Shown here: one piece after another, positions 11,584-24,954 of the stretch | Numbering within the stretch: position 1 is the first letter of the stretch | Layout of the letters: every line of letters starts with the position of its first letter | DNA from: Acarospora socialis | Taxonomy: Eukaryota > Ascomycota > Lecanoromycetes > Acarosporales > Acarosporaceae | Direction: 5' to 3' | Length of the DNA stretch: 64,000 nt | NCBI GenBank assembly: GCA_025617375.2 | Contig: JAMYGW020000005.1 | Coordinates: 1,178,001-1,242,000, forward strand | Notes under the pieces: model-generated | The model's database searches: none | What the model was told of the DNA's origin: nothing | What the model saw: the letters and a program-made list of their open reading frames with translations, nothing else | Translations under genes and position numbers: made by a program

Positions 11584-14500
11584 ATGCCTTCAGTCAACAA
11601 GGCAACCCATTTTAGGACGTTGCAAAAGTTCCAGGCGGACTTTTCACCAAACGTTCTTACGCAGTATGAATCCGAGACGACAGGAATGAGAGTTGTCGTC
11701 GTCGACCAGCAAGGCCCGAAAGTACTTGGCTTCTTTACGCTTGCGACTGAGATCCACGACGACTCTGGTGCCCCACATACGTTGGAGCATTTATGCTTCA
11801 TGGGCTCGAGGAGTTATCAGTTCAAGGGCGTTCTAGACAAGCTGGCCACCAGGGCCTATTCGAACACGAACGCCTGGACTGGCACAGATCATACGGCTTA
11901 TACGCTCGATACGGCGGGCTGGGAAGGCTTCGCACAGATACTCCCTGTATATCTGGAGCACGTCCTTCTCCCGACTCTTACAGACGCTGGCTGTTACACA
12001 GAGGTGCATCATGTCGATGGCACTGGACACGATGCTGGAGTGGTCTACTCTGAAATGCAGGGTGTCCAGAACAATCAGGGTGAGTTGATGGACCTCAGGT
12101 CCCGTCGGTTGCTTTATCCAGAGGATGTCGGCTTCCGGTATGAGACTGGAGGGATGATGGAGCAGCTTCGTGTACTCACGGCGGATCGTATTCGAAAGTT
12201 TCACCGAGAAATGTATCAACCGAAGAACCTCTGTCTGGTCATTGTGGGCGAGGTCGATCACGACAATTTGCTTCATATCTTAGATGGCTTCGAAGAAAGC
12301 ATACTCGAAGATATTCCTAGGCCGGACGCTCCTTTCAAAAGACCTTGGATTGAATCCAGACAAACACCTCCGATTAAACAATCTGTCATCGAAACAGTGG
12401 AATTTCCTGAGGAAGATGAATCGTCTGGGGAGATCATGGTGAGCTATCTTGGGCCGAGTTGTAATGACGTAGTGCAGAGTAAGTGCAACATAGTTGAGAA
12501 CGCAGAGTAAAAGCTAACGATGTGGTAGCTGCGGCACTCAACGTCCTTCTGATCTATCTCGCCGGATCATCGGCATCAGTCCTTGAAAACGTGCTCGTTG
12601 AAAAGGAGCAAATAGCAAGTGCTGTCTACTATGGTACGGACTACCGACCAGATACAGTGATCACTTTTACCCTTAGCAGTGTGGCAACAGAAAGGTTGTC
12701 AGAGGTGGAAGGGAGGTTGCATACCCTATTGCGTGAAACAGCAGCCAAGCCCCTGGACATGGATTATATGCTAGGTTGCGTTTGGCGACAGAAACGGCAG
12801 ATGAAGCTATATGCAGAATCATCAGGTTCTTTCTTCACGGACTCGATAATAAACGATTTCCTGTTTGGCAACAGAGATGGTTCAACACTGAAGACTTTGG
12901 GATCTTTGAAAGAATATGACGAGCTCGAGACCTGGACCGACGGTCAATGGAGGCAGTTCCTCAAGAAGTGGATATCAGATGCGCCTCATATCTCCATCCT
13001 TGGGGTTCCTTCCGCGAAACTGTCACGGAAGATTAAATCGGAAGAAAAGGCTCGAGTTGCGAAGCAGAAGAAAGATCTGGGCGTGGAGGGCCTGAAGAAG
13101 TTAGAGAAGAAGCTGGCTGATGCAAAGGCTGAGAATGACAAGGAGATCCCCAAAGGTCTACTCCAGATGTTCAAGGTCCCAAGCACAGATTCGATCCATT
13201 TCATAAATACGACAACGGCTAGATCAGGAGCTGCTCACAGACCGGAACGGCTCGATAACAAGATTCAGAAGATCGTGGATAAGGATCACAGCGATCTCCC
13301 GCTATTTATCCACTTTGAGCACATTCCTACCAACTTTGTGCATCTAAGCTTGGTCATATCCACCGGGTCGGTGCCAGTTCCATTAAGGCCATTACTATCC
13401 CTCTACCTCGAGAACTTCTTCAACACCCCGATCATGCGTGATGGGAAGAGGATCGAGTTCGAGCAGGTGGTGGTTGAACTGGAGAAAGACACTGTTGGCT
13501 ATAACATTGAGTCGGGATCCTCTATTTCCAATCCAGAAGTCTTACGGGTTAGATTCCAAGTCGAGTTGGAAAAGTACGAGACTGCCATTCGATGGCTCAA
13601 AGAGATGCTCTGGCAGAGCATTTTTGACGAGACTGTAAGTTACGCTTCTAACTTTAAAGGAACCTGACTTAACGTTCCCCAGCGGCTCAAGGCGACAACT
13701 GCGAAGTTATTAGCGGATGTTCCAGAGGAGAAACGGAGTGGTAACAGCGTTAGTCAGCTCCAGCCCTTCAAAACAGTCTAATTTGACCCTAACGCCAACA
13801 GATGGCCTACGCCGTCGACATCATGATCCACACGGCCCCTGACTCAATCGGCCGAGCCCGCAGCACGCTGGTAAAAGCCCTCTACCTCAAACGCATCCGC
13901 CGCCTCCTCCAAACCTCCCCGCAGACCGTCATCTCCCAGCTCGAAGATATCCGGCACTCCCTCTGCCGCTTCCCGAACTTCCGCGTCCTCGTCATCGCCG
14001 ACCTCGAAAAGCTCCCACACCCCGTCTCCTCCTGGCAACCCTTCATCTCGGACCTCGACGCCACGCAACCGCTCCAACCCATGGACACGCGCCTCTCGCG
14101 CCTCAGTCCCGCCGGCAAACACCCCGGCAAACTCACCTACATCGTGCCCATGCCCACCATCGACTCCTCCTTCGCGCTCGCCACCGCCCGCGGCCCGGAC
14201 TCCTACTCGCACCCGCAAATCCCCGCCCTCATGGTCGCCATCGCCTACCTGGACGCCGTCGAGGGCCCGCTGTGGTCCGCAGTGCGCGGCACGGGTCTCG
14301 CCTACGGCACCAGCTTCACGCGCAGCGTCGACTCGGGCCTAATCCAGTTCGACGTGTACCGGTCGCCGGACGCGTACAAGGCCTTTGCCGCCAGCAAGGT
14401 GGTCGTCGAGGATTTCGTGTCGGGCAAGACGGCGTTCGATGCGCCGGCGCTGGAGGGCGCCATCAGTACGATTGTGGTGGGGTTTGCGAATGAGCAGGCG

Positions 14501-14989
14501 ACGATGGCGAGCGCGGCTGAGCGGAGCTTTGTCAGGCAGGTGGTGAGGGGGCTGGAGGACGGGTGGAACGATGAGATGTTGAGGAAGGTGAGGGAGGTAG
14601 GGGTCGAGGAGATTAGGGACGTTTTGAGAAGTGTGGTCTTGCCGGTGTTCACGCCTGGGTCGGCGGATGTCGTCGTTACGTGTGCGCCGATTATGGAGGA
14701 GGTGGGTGTTCCGAGCTTCGAACCTCGAACTCTGAATGTTGTTTCTGTTAGTGGAGATGTTGCTGATGATGAGATTATTCCTTAGGGCCTCGTGAAAGGA
14801 TTCCAAGAAGCTGGGTTCAAGCCGGAAGTACGACCTCTGGCGTTCTTCCAGGATGACTACGGACTCGAGGCTGAGGAGGGCGAAGATGACGTGGAGGAGG
14901 AAGAAGAGGGAGAAGAAGGAGTAGAGGAAGGGGACGAGGACGAGCAAAGTGAAGAGAGCGGTGACGATGACGAGGGAAGCGATGTTTAG
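11584..14989 (+). CDS. M16-family zinc metalloprotease (yeast YOL098C/Sdd3-like)
   Basis: This is a large pitrilysin-type metallopeptidase of the cytosolic fungal group related to presequence protease and C. elegans C05D11.1. Five exons (11584-12478, 12529-13634, 13683-13748, 13802-14701, 14786-14989) join in phase and give 1056 residues. The inverted zinc motif HxxEH is HTLEH at residues 65-69, inside GAPHTLEHLCFMGSRSYQFK. The downstream GVVYSEMQGVQ is the expected second metal-ligand region. The C-terminal half keeps the M16C pattern, with PVPLRPLLSLYLENFF and YAVDIMIHT. The substrate is unknown. No mitochondrial presequence is obvious, so a cytosolic role is more likely than a Cym1/PreP role. 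The last exon encodes a strongly acidic tail of about 45 residues. A 66-nt exon 3 lies between two short introns. Confidence 0.9.
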
Positions 14990-15300
14990 AGTCCACACAA
15001 AACTAGGGTCTGGCGATTCCGGTTGGACACGTGTTGGTGAAGGTAACGAGTTGAACGGTTAAGTCTGGGCTTGGAAAAGGTGAGGTGTTGTGTGTGTTAG
15101 AGCTACATAGAGGAGCAAGCAATGAACATATGTGTCAGCACAATTGATCTGCAAGACTATTCGGCACAGCATACTACGTAGTATGCGCTGCTGTTTTCGT
15201 CTCAGACTTACGGGTCCACGTAGCGCTTCCTACGCAATAGGGGACTCTCCGTGAAATTAGAGAAAGCAAACATGCTGAATAGTGGCGTATTAATCTATGC
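14990..15300. other. Convergent 3' intergenic region with palindrome
   Basis: This is the gap between the convergent stops of the M16 protease and the cotransporter. It holds an 18-bp perfect palindrome at 15169-15186 and must contain both polyadenylation regions. Confidence 0.55.
15169..15186. repeat. 18-bp perfect palindrome
   Basis: The sequence GCATACTACGTAGTATGC equals its own reverse complement. The flanking bases CAGC and GCTG extend it imperfectly. It sits between two convergent genes. A role in 3' end formation is possible but not shown. Confidence 0.8.
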
Positions 15301-18300
15301 TCATAAGTTCATGGTTACAGTCATGGAGTTAGAATGCACCAGCAATACAGGCGGCAAGTCCTGACACAGAACCTCCAAGTCGCTCAGATAGCTGATACTG
15401 TCCTCTTCACTCTTGCACGTACCCTCAATGGGACTCGGCAAGGTCGTGAAGATCACGGCAGTCTCCTGCGAGTGTTGTTGGATTAGCTCGTTGAGGATCA
15501 AGTGCTGTGCTCGGCAGGGGAGGTCGTTGAAGCTGAGTGGCACAGACTGTTGGAACGGAAAACCGCTCGCGGCGGTGTTTTGAGGCGCGCCGGGACGGGA
15601 GTTGTTGGAGGTTTGGCGATTGTATATGGACTGATGTGGGCGGGCTTTTGAGGTTGATTCGGTGTCGGTAAACATGATAGAGGGGCCGGGGCCGTCTTCG
15701 GTGGTGGCGATTGTGGTGGCTGGGGTTGGATTGGAAGTGAACTTCGCCGCAGAGACTTGGCGTACTGGTCGTGGTCTGGACGGCGGACCAGTGGCAGTGT
15801 TCTTGCCGAGGGTTTGAGATGCTTCGGAGGTGTCAGTTGGAGCCGTGAGCGGTTGATTTTCTTTGTTATCAAGTCTGGTGGCGGTGTCGAGTAGGTCGGT
15901 ATCAGAAGCAACCGCTGAAACCTGGACGTCTGGCGCGACCGAGGAATCCGATCTGCTTGGTGCAGCTTCCCTCAACCTGGCCAAGTCGAAGGGTGCAGCA
16001 CCCTTCAAGCTGTCTCCATCACTTCGTCTCCTCAGAGGCTTCGTCGGAGATCGTGTCCTTGGGACGTGAAGGTCAGTATCTGACTCGAAGCCAGCAAGGT
16101 CATCCGCACTGGCGATGCTTGCTCTGTCCTGATTAGGAGTCTCGTCTTCACTAGTTTCACTGCTAGAAGATTCCTCGCTCGCGCTCCCATGTGCAGCATG
16201 ATGGTGAACCAAGTCATCGTGCAATCTGTGGGTTCGCATCCCTAGGCTCACTCCGAGGTTCTTGAGCCCACTTATACTGTGACGTCTCTTAGAGTTGTGA
16301 AGAAACTGTTGCAGTCCTTCAAACCTCTCAAGTCGCTCCTGCCTTCGACCGTGCTGAAAAGAAGGACTGGGCCATTCAGGGGTAGCATCCAGTAGTCCCT
16401 GAGCATCCGCCAGCTCTTGACTCGCAGTCATACTATCATCACGCTTTCCGCGTAACCTCCGCACATCTCCCCACCAATCTTCACCCTCAAGGACCTCATT
16501 GACTTCAACTTCAGCTTCTCTCGCAGCAACAGAATCCGCTCCATTGACAATAACCTGATATGTGCTCAAGTCGCCCGAGGCAAGCCAGAAGACCAGTACC
16601 TCCGCCTGAATTCGCAGGTTATCCAGCAGTGTTCTTACTCTTTCCCGCTCTTCCTCAACGTCTGATTCATACTCGACGAAAACAGCAACACGAAGTTTGT
16701 ACACCTTCTTCCACCTTGGTACTGTATCAAGAATGCATCCGAGTTGGAGGATAAGTGTATAGGTATCGAAGTTAGTGGTGAGCAAGTTCTGCTTCTCTTC
16801 ACCACCATCTGCTGCAATCTCCGCGGACATCTGAATGGGCCAGAGGTCAATGTATTTCTTCGAATTTTCTCCCTTTGGTTGCGGGAATTCTAGGTCCTTG
16901 AATCCCTTCGCAACGGCAACGTTGATCTGTAGTTTGAGTAAGAGATCTTCCAACATCGTTAGATAACTCGTAATTCCAACTGCAGGCTCCGTCCGGCAAT
17001 TATCGGTCGGTAACAAACCCCTCAACTTCTCAGCTTTACTGTCTCTTCGCCTAAACTTGCTACTACTCTGCCCATCCATGGAGCTGCGTAACTGGTCAGA
17101 GTATGGTTCGGAAGCCCTGCCTGGGGTATGACTGTCTGCAGCTGTGCTGGCGTTCCTCGAGTGCTGTGGGGAGGGCACGTCGATCAGGGGCTGAGCTTGA
17201 CGAAGCTCGTTCAGGTTGTAGAATCCCAGAATGACAATATTTGGTCTCATGCCTCCAAGCCCAGAGCCGAGTACGATGTCCCGGATGCCCCATTCCACTG
17301 CTGGAGATATAGCGATGTTGACGAACGCTTTGACTTTTGAAAAGTCAATATACTTTGTCCAGGCGGACTGCTGCTGGCGAGCTTCCGGTACTGCGTTTCC
17401 AAAGTCGGACGTAACAATGACATGGCCGAGAACGAAGAGTCCTCCTTTCTTCAAGGAGTTGCAGAACTGTATAAGTTTGTACTGGTGACGAGGGTCATTC
17501 ACAAATAGCAAGATCTGTGGACGCCAGAACTTGACGTGTTCCGGACGGAGTCGAAGCAAGTACTTGCGTACCTGGTGATAGATCAGACTCTGACTGACGT
17601 CGCCCCAAGATTTTGGAGGCGACGTATAGTGTATGATGAGGAAAATGACAATCACAATGGCAACAGAGCCAGTCGCGTACAGACCATCAACGAAGAACAT
17701 ACTCGCGCCACTGATCAGTGTCCCGAATGCAGCAGTCCACCAGTTGAAATAGTGAAAAGAAGGGCGGAAATTAGGGGCCGAGCTTATCTTTAAGAGGAAG
17801 CAAGCTAGGTTGGTGACAAGGAAGGTTATGAGGTAAGACATCGTAACAAACGACGCGATCTGATTGATATCGCAAAGCATAGTGAGCTGTGCTACGATAT
17901 GCGTAATAATTATAGCATATGTCGGTTCGTCGTTCGATTTGGTGCCTTGACCGAAGATAGAAAATCCAGGGAGAAGATGGTCTCGTCCTAACGCCTGCAA
18001 TAACTTTGCAGACCCGATGACACCCATCAAGGAAGAGAAGAAGCTCGTGGCAAACTCTCCCAGCAAGACCAGACCGCTGGATATGTTAGTCTACACGTTT
18101 TCGAACGTTAGTAAACTGAAGTCTGCCGTGTAAGATCCAGATACTTACATCTTGTATGACATTGACATTCCGGTAGAAAGACGGTCGTGTAATGGAGGCA
18201 GCCATAGCTAGGATCACCGCCGTATACGCAATAAAAGTCAGACCCAGTCCACTCAGAGTTCCCTTCGGAATTGCTTTGCTTGGATATTTGAGATCTCCTG

Positions 18301-19574
18301 ACATGCTTGCACCGCTGGGAGGACTCCGGTATCAGTACCTGCAAGGACGATGTAGAGCTCTCAGTCACGGCCTGACTTACGCAAATATGCCACCCGTAGC
18401 AGGAAAAAGTATACCAAACAGATCTCGAAGGTTTTCTTTCCCTTTCAACTGACTGCCAGCTGCCCCCTGTGTGAATCTTGGGAGAAGGTTTCCTTTTAAT
18501 GTTTCCAAGCTGACACCGGTATACTCAATTCCGAGACTCCGACTCTCAAACGGCTTCACAACGAAGATGGAGAACGGGATACTGAAGGTTGCCACAAGTA
18601 AGATAGCGAGAAGGCCATTGCTACACCTTGCAAATATTCCACTTCCTGCTAGACATATGCCGGTGCAAATGACAAGTACAATGGTAGCCCATAGATACTC
18701 CCACCAGAAGCTTTCTGGTAACCATCCACCTGAAGTTTCTCCAAAGCTTTGCTTCAAGCAGTCAATTAGACCCACAGCATTCAAGCCCGTGTTAAAAGCG
18801 AACCCTAAATAGAGCACAATTCCGATAGACCCGCCAAACTCGGGTCCTAAAGAACGAGAGATAAGATAATAAGCGCCTCCGCCACGCACTGTGCCGTTCG
18901 TTGCGATTGCGGATATTGAGAGCGTCGTGACGAGATTTATAATATAGGAGGCGACGAGCATTCCTAATCAGCATACACCGAAGAAAAGTTAGACCATGCC
19001 AGTGCTGCAGTGCGTGAAGCATCAAGAGGTGCACCAGAGTGGGCATCTCACCCATCATGCCCAATACTCCACTCTGACCAAGTATGAAGCCGAACCGCAG
19101 AAACATCAAGATACTCAAGACGTTGAGGGTCGTAGGCACGAAAACCCCCGAGAATGTTCCAAGCTTTTCGTGACCACCTATCGGTCTTGGCATAGAGCCG
19201 ATCCTCGGCGTAGGAACAGTATCCTCTTGGCTTTTGCTTCTGGAAAGCTTGTGCATGCTTGCTGTAAGTGAGTTGTCCCCCAGTAGGCCGTTACTTGATC
19301 TTTGTCTGCCGCTCGATGTTCGTCGTACCGGAATCGGGGCATCATTGATTGCCTCGTGCGAATCGAAGATCTTCTTCGTCGTATCACGACCATCGGATAC
19401 TGGTTTGGAAGCATTGGTATGAGTTTGTGTCTCAAGCAGCGGTTGCTGCTCATCCATCGTGGAGGAACGCCGATCCAGCTGAGCTACAGTATCCGTAGCC
19501 GTCCGGGTCAGAAAGTTGGATCTGGACCTCTGGAGAGCTCTCCGGGTGGGCGGTGGCTTCCTTGGTTCAGTCAT
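15301..19574 (-). CDS. VHC1: Cation-chloride cotransporter (SLC12 family, Vhc1-like)
   Basis: The protein is a twelve-pass electroneutral cation-chloride cotransporter. Yeast Vhc1 carries K+ and Cl- into the vacuole. Four exons (19574-19052, 18963-18381, 18314-18149, 18090-15301) give 1353 residues. About 130 disordered N-terminal residues precede the first membrane segment in GTFSGVFVPTTLNVLSILMFLRFGFILGQ. The family signature TNGTVRGGGAYYLISRSLGPEFGG is in exon 2, GASMSGDLKYPSKAIPKGTL spans the exon 2/3 join, and NISSGLVLLGEFATSFFSSL opens exon 4. Later segments include LLQALGRDHLLPGF and FVTMSYLITFLVTNLACFLL. A long cytosolic C-terminus follows, with Ser/Thr-rich stretches likely to be phosphorylated. 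It is convergent with the M16 protease gene and divergent from the Avt-type transporter. Confidence 0.93.
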
Positions 19575-20501
19575 CCTAACAAGTGAAGGAAGGTCAAGCG
19601 CTAGCCCTGAGGAATTTGAATGTCATCATCGATGCATTCCGAACTCTTGGCGCTCATTTCACCACCGTTAAGACCACCGGGGTTACCAAGATGGTTTGAC
19701 CGACATGTGTTGAACTCGTAGACTTGTTGAAGTGGAGGTTCTGGGAGCTGTGCCGATTGACGCCTGCAAACACCTTGTATGTTTTATCAGAGATGCAGCT
19801 GCGCGGAGGCTCTCCTACACAGCGAGGATAAAACAGTTGTCATAGAGAAGAAAGTGAAGGGTCAATTACAAATGAATTACCAGTACTGACAATCCTGTGT
19901 CGTACAGAAATGGCAGAATCATGATAAAGCTCGCCCCACAGATTGCATCTCCGGTTTAACCGCTCAACCGTAATTGGTCTACCTTGCGGGCAGATCCCCC
20001 CACGTCACCTGCGCAAGGTTTCCGCACTCGGATCGAAGAACCCCCACGCCCAACATCTTGTCTTGGGCTTCCTGAACGCGAAGTAACTATAAAGGTAAGA
20101 CCAACAATCCTTTTATGTCCATGAGCGACGGACGAAGGCGTTGAGTAAGAGTTTGAGTGTTGCAGTAGCTGGGGGTCTCAGAAATCACTCGTTGGGTATG
20201 GTCGATAATAGCCACTATCCTCTACCCACGTTGGAGCTTCGTATCAGTTGCACAAGACACGAGACCTCAATAGTAGGGCATGTCGAGCCTTGGTCATCCC
20301 GACAACAAGTTACTATCAAGCGTAGTATCATCGACGCTATACGGGCAGTAAACACCTCGACTCACCCACCCAAAGTCGTTTAACTGCGGCCTTCAATGCA
20401 CACTCGCTGCAAGCCTTTCACGCGCTCGATACAGAGACTGGAACGCGGTTGGACGCTTCTATAGGGACTCAAAATATCTGTATCGAAACGTTTGATGGAA
20501 G
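19575..20501. other. Divergent promoter region of cotransporter and amino acid transporter genes
   Basis: About 0.9 kb separates two start codons on opposite strands. The frames visible in it are short and unrecognised. I see no repeat. Confidence 0.5.
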
Positions 20502-22967
20502 ATGTCAAGACCCTCAGAGACTTTATCGATGTCCAGAGAACGGCGAGTTTCCGGATCTGCCTCGTCCGAAGCCAACCGTGGCAGATCTTCCTTGGCAGAG
20601 TCACCTTCTAGAGCGACATCTACAGCCCGGCTTGCATCCCCAGTACCTTCTGCTGGGCCAGTAGCGACTCCTCCCATTCGACAGGTGCCCACGCCCAGTC
20701 AACTAGAGACTGGGAATCAAACACCTCTCTCTGGCGGTGGAGGCTCTGCTTCGTTATCAGGCCCACGACCATCCGCTCTTGCCGCCGCGCTACGAGGTGA
20801 ATATGGAGGGAGTCCACCGCATTCTGGTACGCCTCCACTGCGGCCTCTGTCACCGACGGTTGCAGGAGTCTCCATGCAAGGAAACGGGGCACACACCGAT
20901 TATGGATCGTTTGGAGCACGCTCTCCGCAAGGTGTCCAGGAACGGTCGAGCTCGACCCCGATCGAGAATGCTGAGATTATCCGAAGACATCTAGTCCAAA
21001 ACCCTTCGACCACATCTGCGAATGTGGATGACTCGACCGCATATGGCAGCCCAGGTCGTCGTCCATCAGTGGCAAGGGGTCCCGTGTCTGGTCTTGCTCT
21101 TGCGCCAGGTGAACAGCCACACGCGGGAGAGGATGTCGATGATGATGAGTTCTCAAGTTTGCAGTTACAAGGAGGCGATATAACTCGTCAAGTCTACCGA
21201 TGGACAGAAGAGGCAGAAGCACAATCACATGGCCGAGGCAGGGGTCAGCGGAGTAAAAGCTTCCATTTATCGCGGCCGCAGCCGGAAAGTGATGTCCTGG
21301 ATATTCAAAATATCAAAGTGCCTGGCGGCTTTCGAAGGAACTATCTTAGAAGAGTCGCTGATGATTCGTCACCCACAAGACAAAAGACTTATAACGGCCA
21401 GGACTCTTCTGCAACATCAAGACCATCCCGAGCACAACCAAAGCTATTCACAAATAATTTCCTCGAGTTTCTCACTCTGTACGGTCACTTCGCGGGCGAA
21501 GAATTGGAAGAAGATGACGAAGTTTTGGGCCCTGACGAATATTTCGCCTCGGATGCCTATAATGAAGGGGGTATCTATGATGAAGATGCTGAAGATTCGG
21601 AGAGTCGCCCACCGGGTGAAAATAGCCCTTTACTCACTCCTGGCACCCCCGGTCGTCGAAGACGGAAGCCTAAAGAGCGTAAAAGCAGCGGCAACAACAC
21701 CAGCTTTGGTGCTGCACTGCTCTTGTTGAAGTCCTTTGTCGGTACAGGCGTACTGTTTCTCCCAAAGGCGTACCTCAACGGTGGCATGCTTTTCAGTAAT
21801 ATCGTTCTGATAGCCGTGGCCTCCCTCAGCTATTATTCTTTCATACTCCTTGTCAATACCCGCTTCAAGGTGGATGGCTCCTATGGCGACATTGGTGGCA
21901 TACTGTACGGGAGGACCCTACGTACTATGATTCTCTCATCAATCGTGCTCAGTCAGATCGGCTTCGTAGCCGCTTACATCGTCTTCACGTCGGAGAACCT
22001 CCAGGCCTTCATCCTCGCTGTTTCTGACTGCCGCACATGGATCGACATTAAATACTTGGTGCTGATGCAGCTAATAATCTTTCTGCCTCTCTCCCTCATC
22101 CGCGATATTAGCAAGCTCGGAGCAACAGCACTGATTGCCGACTTTTTTATTTTGCTTGGCTTGATATATCTTTACTATTACGACATCCTCACCATCGTCT
22201 CTCAGCACGGCGTGTCCGACATTGTCAGCTTCAACCCCCGCGACTGGACCCTCTTCATTGGCACCGCCATCTTCACCTTCGAAGGCATCGGATTGATCAT
22301 TCCCATCCAAGAATCTATGAAGAAACCCCGCAAGTTCACGCCGGTCCTCGGCGGCGTCATGATTATAATAACTGTTGTTTTCCTGAGTATGGGAACAGCG
22401 TCTTATGCCGCCTATGGCTCCGCCACCAAAACCGTCGTCATCCTCAACCTCCGTCAGGACAACAAATTCGTCAACGCTGTACAATTCCTCTACTCACTCG
22501 CCATACTCTTATCCACTCCCTTGCAGCTCCATCCGGCAATCCGTATCACGGAAAACGGACTCTTCTCTCGCTCCGGCAAATACAACCCTTACATCAAGTG
22601 GCAGAAGAACGTCTTCCGATTCATTTTCGTAGTGTTATGCGGGGCCATCGCATGGGGTGGCGCGGGTGATTTGGACAAATTCGTCGCGCTCGTTGGCAGC
22701 TTTGCTTGCGTTCCGCTCGTCTACGTCTATCCAGTAAGTCTCCCCAGGGGTCCTCCCTCACCTAATATGTAAAAGAAAATTCGACACTGATACAGGTCAC
22801 AGCCTCTCCTCCACTTTAGGGCCGTCGCTCGAACCAGGCGGCAACGGATTGCAGACATTGCGCTCTGCGTGTTCGGCGTCGTCGTTATGGTCTATACGAC
22901 GTCTCTAACCATCCTCAGTTGGGCGAACCGGCAATCAGTCAAGTCACCCGGGTATTGTGATAGGTAA
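20502..22967 (+). CDS. Vacuolar amino acid transporter, AAAP family (Avt3/Avt4-like)
   Basis: This is a member of the amino acid/auxin permease family, resembling the yeast vacuolar exporters Avt3 and Avt4, which release neutral amino acids from the vacuole. Exons 20502-22733 and 22803-22967 give 798 residues. The first 390 residues are a Ser/Pro-rich disordered extension, typical of the Avt3/4 branch. The transporter domain starts at NTSFGAALLLLKSFVGTG near residue 400 and shows eleven hydrophobic segments, with FLPKAYLNGGMLFSNIVLI, FTSENLQAFILAVSDC and GTAIFTFEGIGLIIPIQES as landmarks. The second exon adds the last membrane segment (IALCVFGVVVMVYTTSLTIL) and ends CDR. The acceptor at 22802 keeps phase. 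Substrate and direction are inferred from family only. Confidence 0.9.
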
Positions 22968-24954
22968 AGATAGGGGATTTTGCGTCGCGCTTGGGTCCGT
23001 AAATGGTAAATTTATGCTTATCATCTTATACATATCTGTCCTTTGTTGAAAGCGAGCATTGCGCCGGCGTTGGGTAGAATGCTGGGAGAGGACCTATACC
23101 ACATGAAGAATTGTCTTGTTTGTTTTCCTTTACCCTGGCGTGTCCCCCGCAGTACAGTCTACTATACATTAACGATAATCTAATAAATCCCGACCCCGTC
23201 CGCTACGCCGCGATGTCGAGGAGCAATGGCAACGAACCGCAACCAACAACCAGTTCAAGTCATCCCCTACCCTACCTGAACCCATAGTTTCAGGTCGTAA
23301 TTGAAATTTCTTTCCTCGATCACCTTCAAAGCACAATGTAGGTATGGAGAACTCGTCAACCTTAGACCTATATCTGTCGACCAACATTCTTCATTCCACC
23401 GCATACCGTCTGAGCACCTCCACACAACCAGGAAGTTTGTATGAGTGTAATCCGCCAAACTCTCCACCATCCAAAGACTCCGCTCGCCACTTGGCCAACA
23501 TCAAGACTGTGACCTGTAACTAATCATCATCCTAACAACGAATATAGGTATGTGTCAGTGACCCCACAACATCAATGCAGTCGAGCATCGCACAGGCCAT
23601 CAAACACAAAACTTCTCACACTCTGTTCAAACACCAGAATAGATATCTTCCGCCGACCCAACCGCGGTGGTGCGGTAAGCACCGAGTTCCCAGGCCAGGC
23701 AACGCCCACAGCACCAGGCATGTAAAAGTACTAATATTGAGTTTATATTCTTGATGTGATGGGGTGCTCAGCTGGAAGACTCGGCACACATCTACTCCTC
23801 TGTGAGTTAGGGTCGGTGATGACAAGTTAGTGTTAGAGGCCAAAGGGATGTATCTTAGTAAAATTATCTCCACATTCTGTAACTGCACCCAACTCGGGCA
23901 TGGCAGACAGGCTAATGTCTGTGAGGTTCTGGCCAGGTTCTCATGAAGGTTGGCCCAGTGCGAGCGCTATAAGGGAGACCCTTCTCTCGCAATATGATTT
24001 CTGCTTCATGAAAGATCTTGGATAGTGCGGTGAGAGTCTTTGACAGTGGGACGGGGGGTTAAGTTCGCCTTGTTGATTGCGGCAGTTGTGAGGTGGCAGA
24101 CAGGGGGTTTAATGCCCTATACGATGATCAGACCTCCTGCATGCTGGTATCTTACCATCCCTCCACGTCTACCCTGCCCTTAATTCGGACTACCTCCCGC
24201 ATCCCCTGTGTCACAACCTCCACGTTCATACTTACTGAACCGACCCAACAGACTCTTCCCTGGTTTCTCTCTAGGCGCACAACCAAACTCTTCCATCTTG
24301 GAGAACCCAGCAGACATCACGCCTATCAAATGAGTACAGTCCTCAAGACAACACACTCCATATCGTGTGGAGATCTCCATAAGAGTCCGCCATAGCCGAT
24401 AAGGATTTGTAGTAGAGAGTGAAAAAGTGTGCCATACACACACCACCTGACGCATTGGGTATGAGCTACAAAGGCGTTCATTTGAGACCAGGAGCCATAC
24501 TTGTAAAGACAGGAACATGCCAACTGACTTAAGCGACCTAGGAAAATTACGACGTATACTTAAGGAGGGACGGTTGGATGTGGAAGTGTGAGTGTCGTAG
24601 GTATGGCGGCTCCTTCATAGCGAGCAATACGTCCGTCGGAAGAGGAGGCGAGGACAGAGGGAAGGAGCGAAGGAAGAAAGGGAAGAGAGTTACAGAAAGG
24701 ATTGTTACGGAGCGAGTAAATTTTTAAGGACAGAACTCGAGAAATTCGTTATAGTCACTGAATTTGGAGAGCTCCTTGACTAAAATATCTCAGGAGATAA
24801 TGGTAATGATGTCGAAGGCATGGAAGAGGTAGAACTCAGACTTTCCAGACCATGCCCAGTTACGCCGATGACCTGCCCGCTTGACGTCCCAGCCGCAGCA
24901 GCAACCCAACCCATCAGTCTTGCCCGTTCATGATTCCGGCGAGAGCCCGAACAA
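22968..24954. other. Intergenic, about 2 kb, no gene recognised
   Basis: This gap separates the 3' end of the Avt-type gene from that of IES1. Short frames on both strands have no recognisable family, splice structure or biased codon use. The segment 24461-24489 resembles 7681-7709 and may be part of an old dispersed repeat. Confidence 0.45.
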
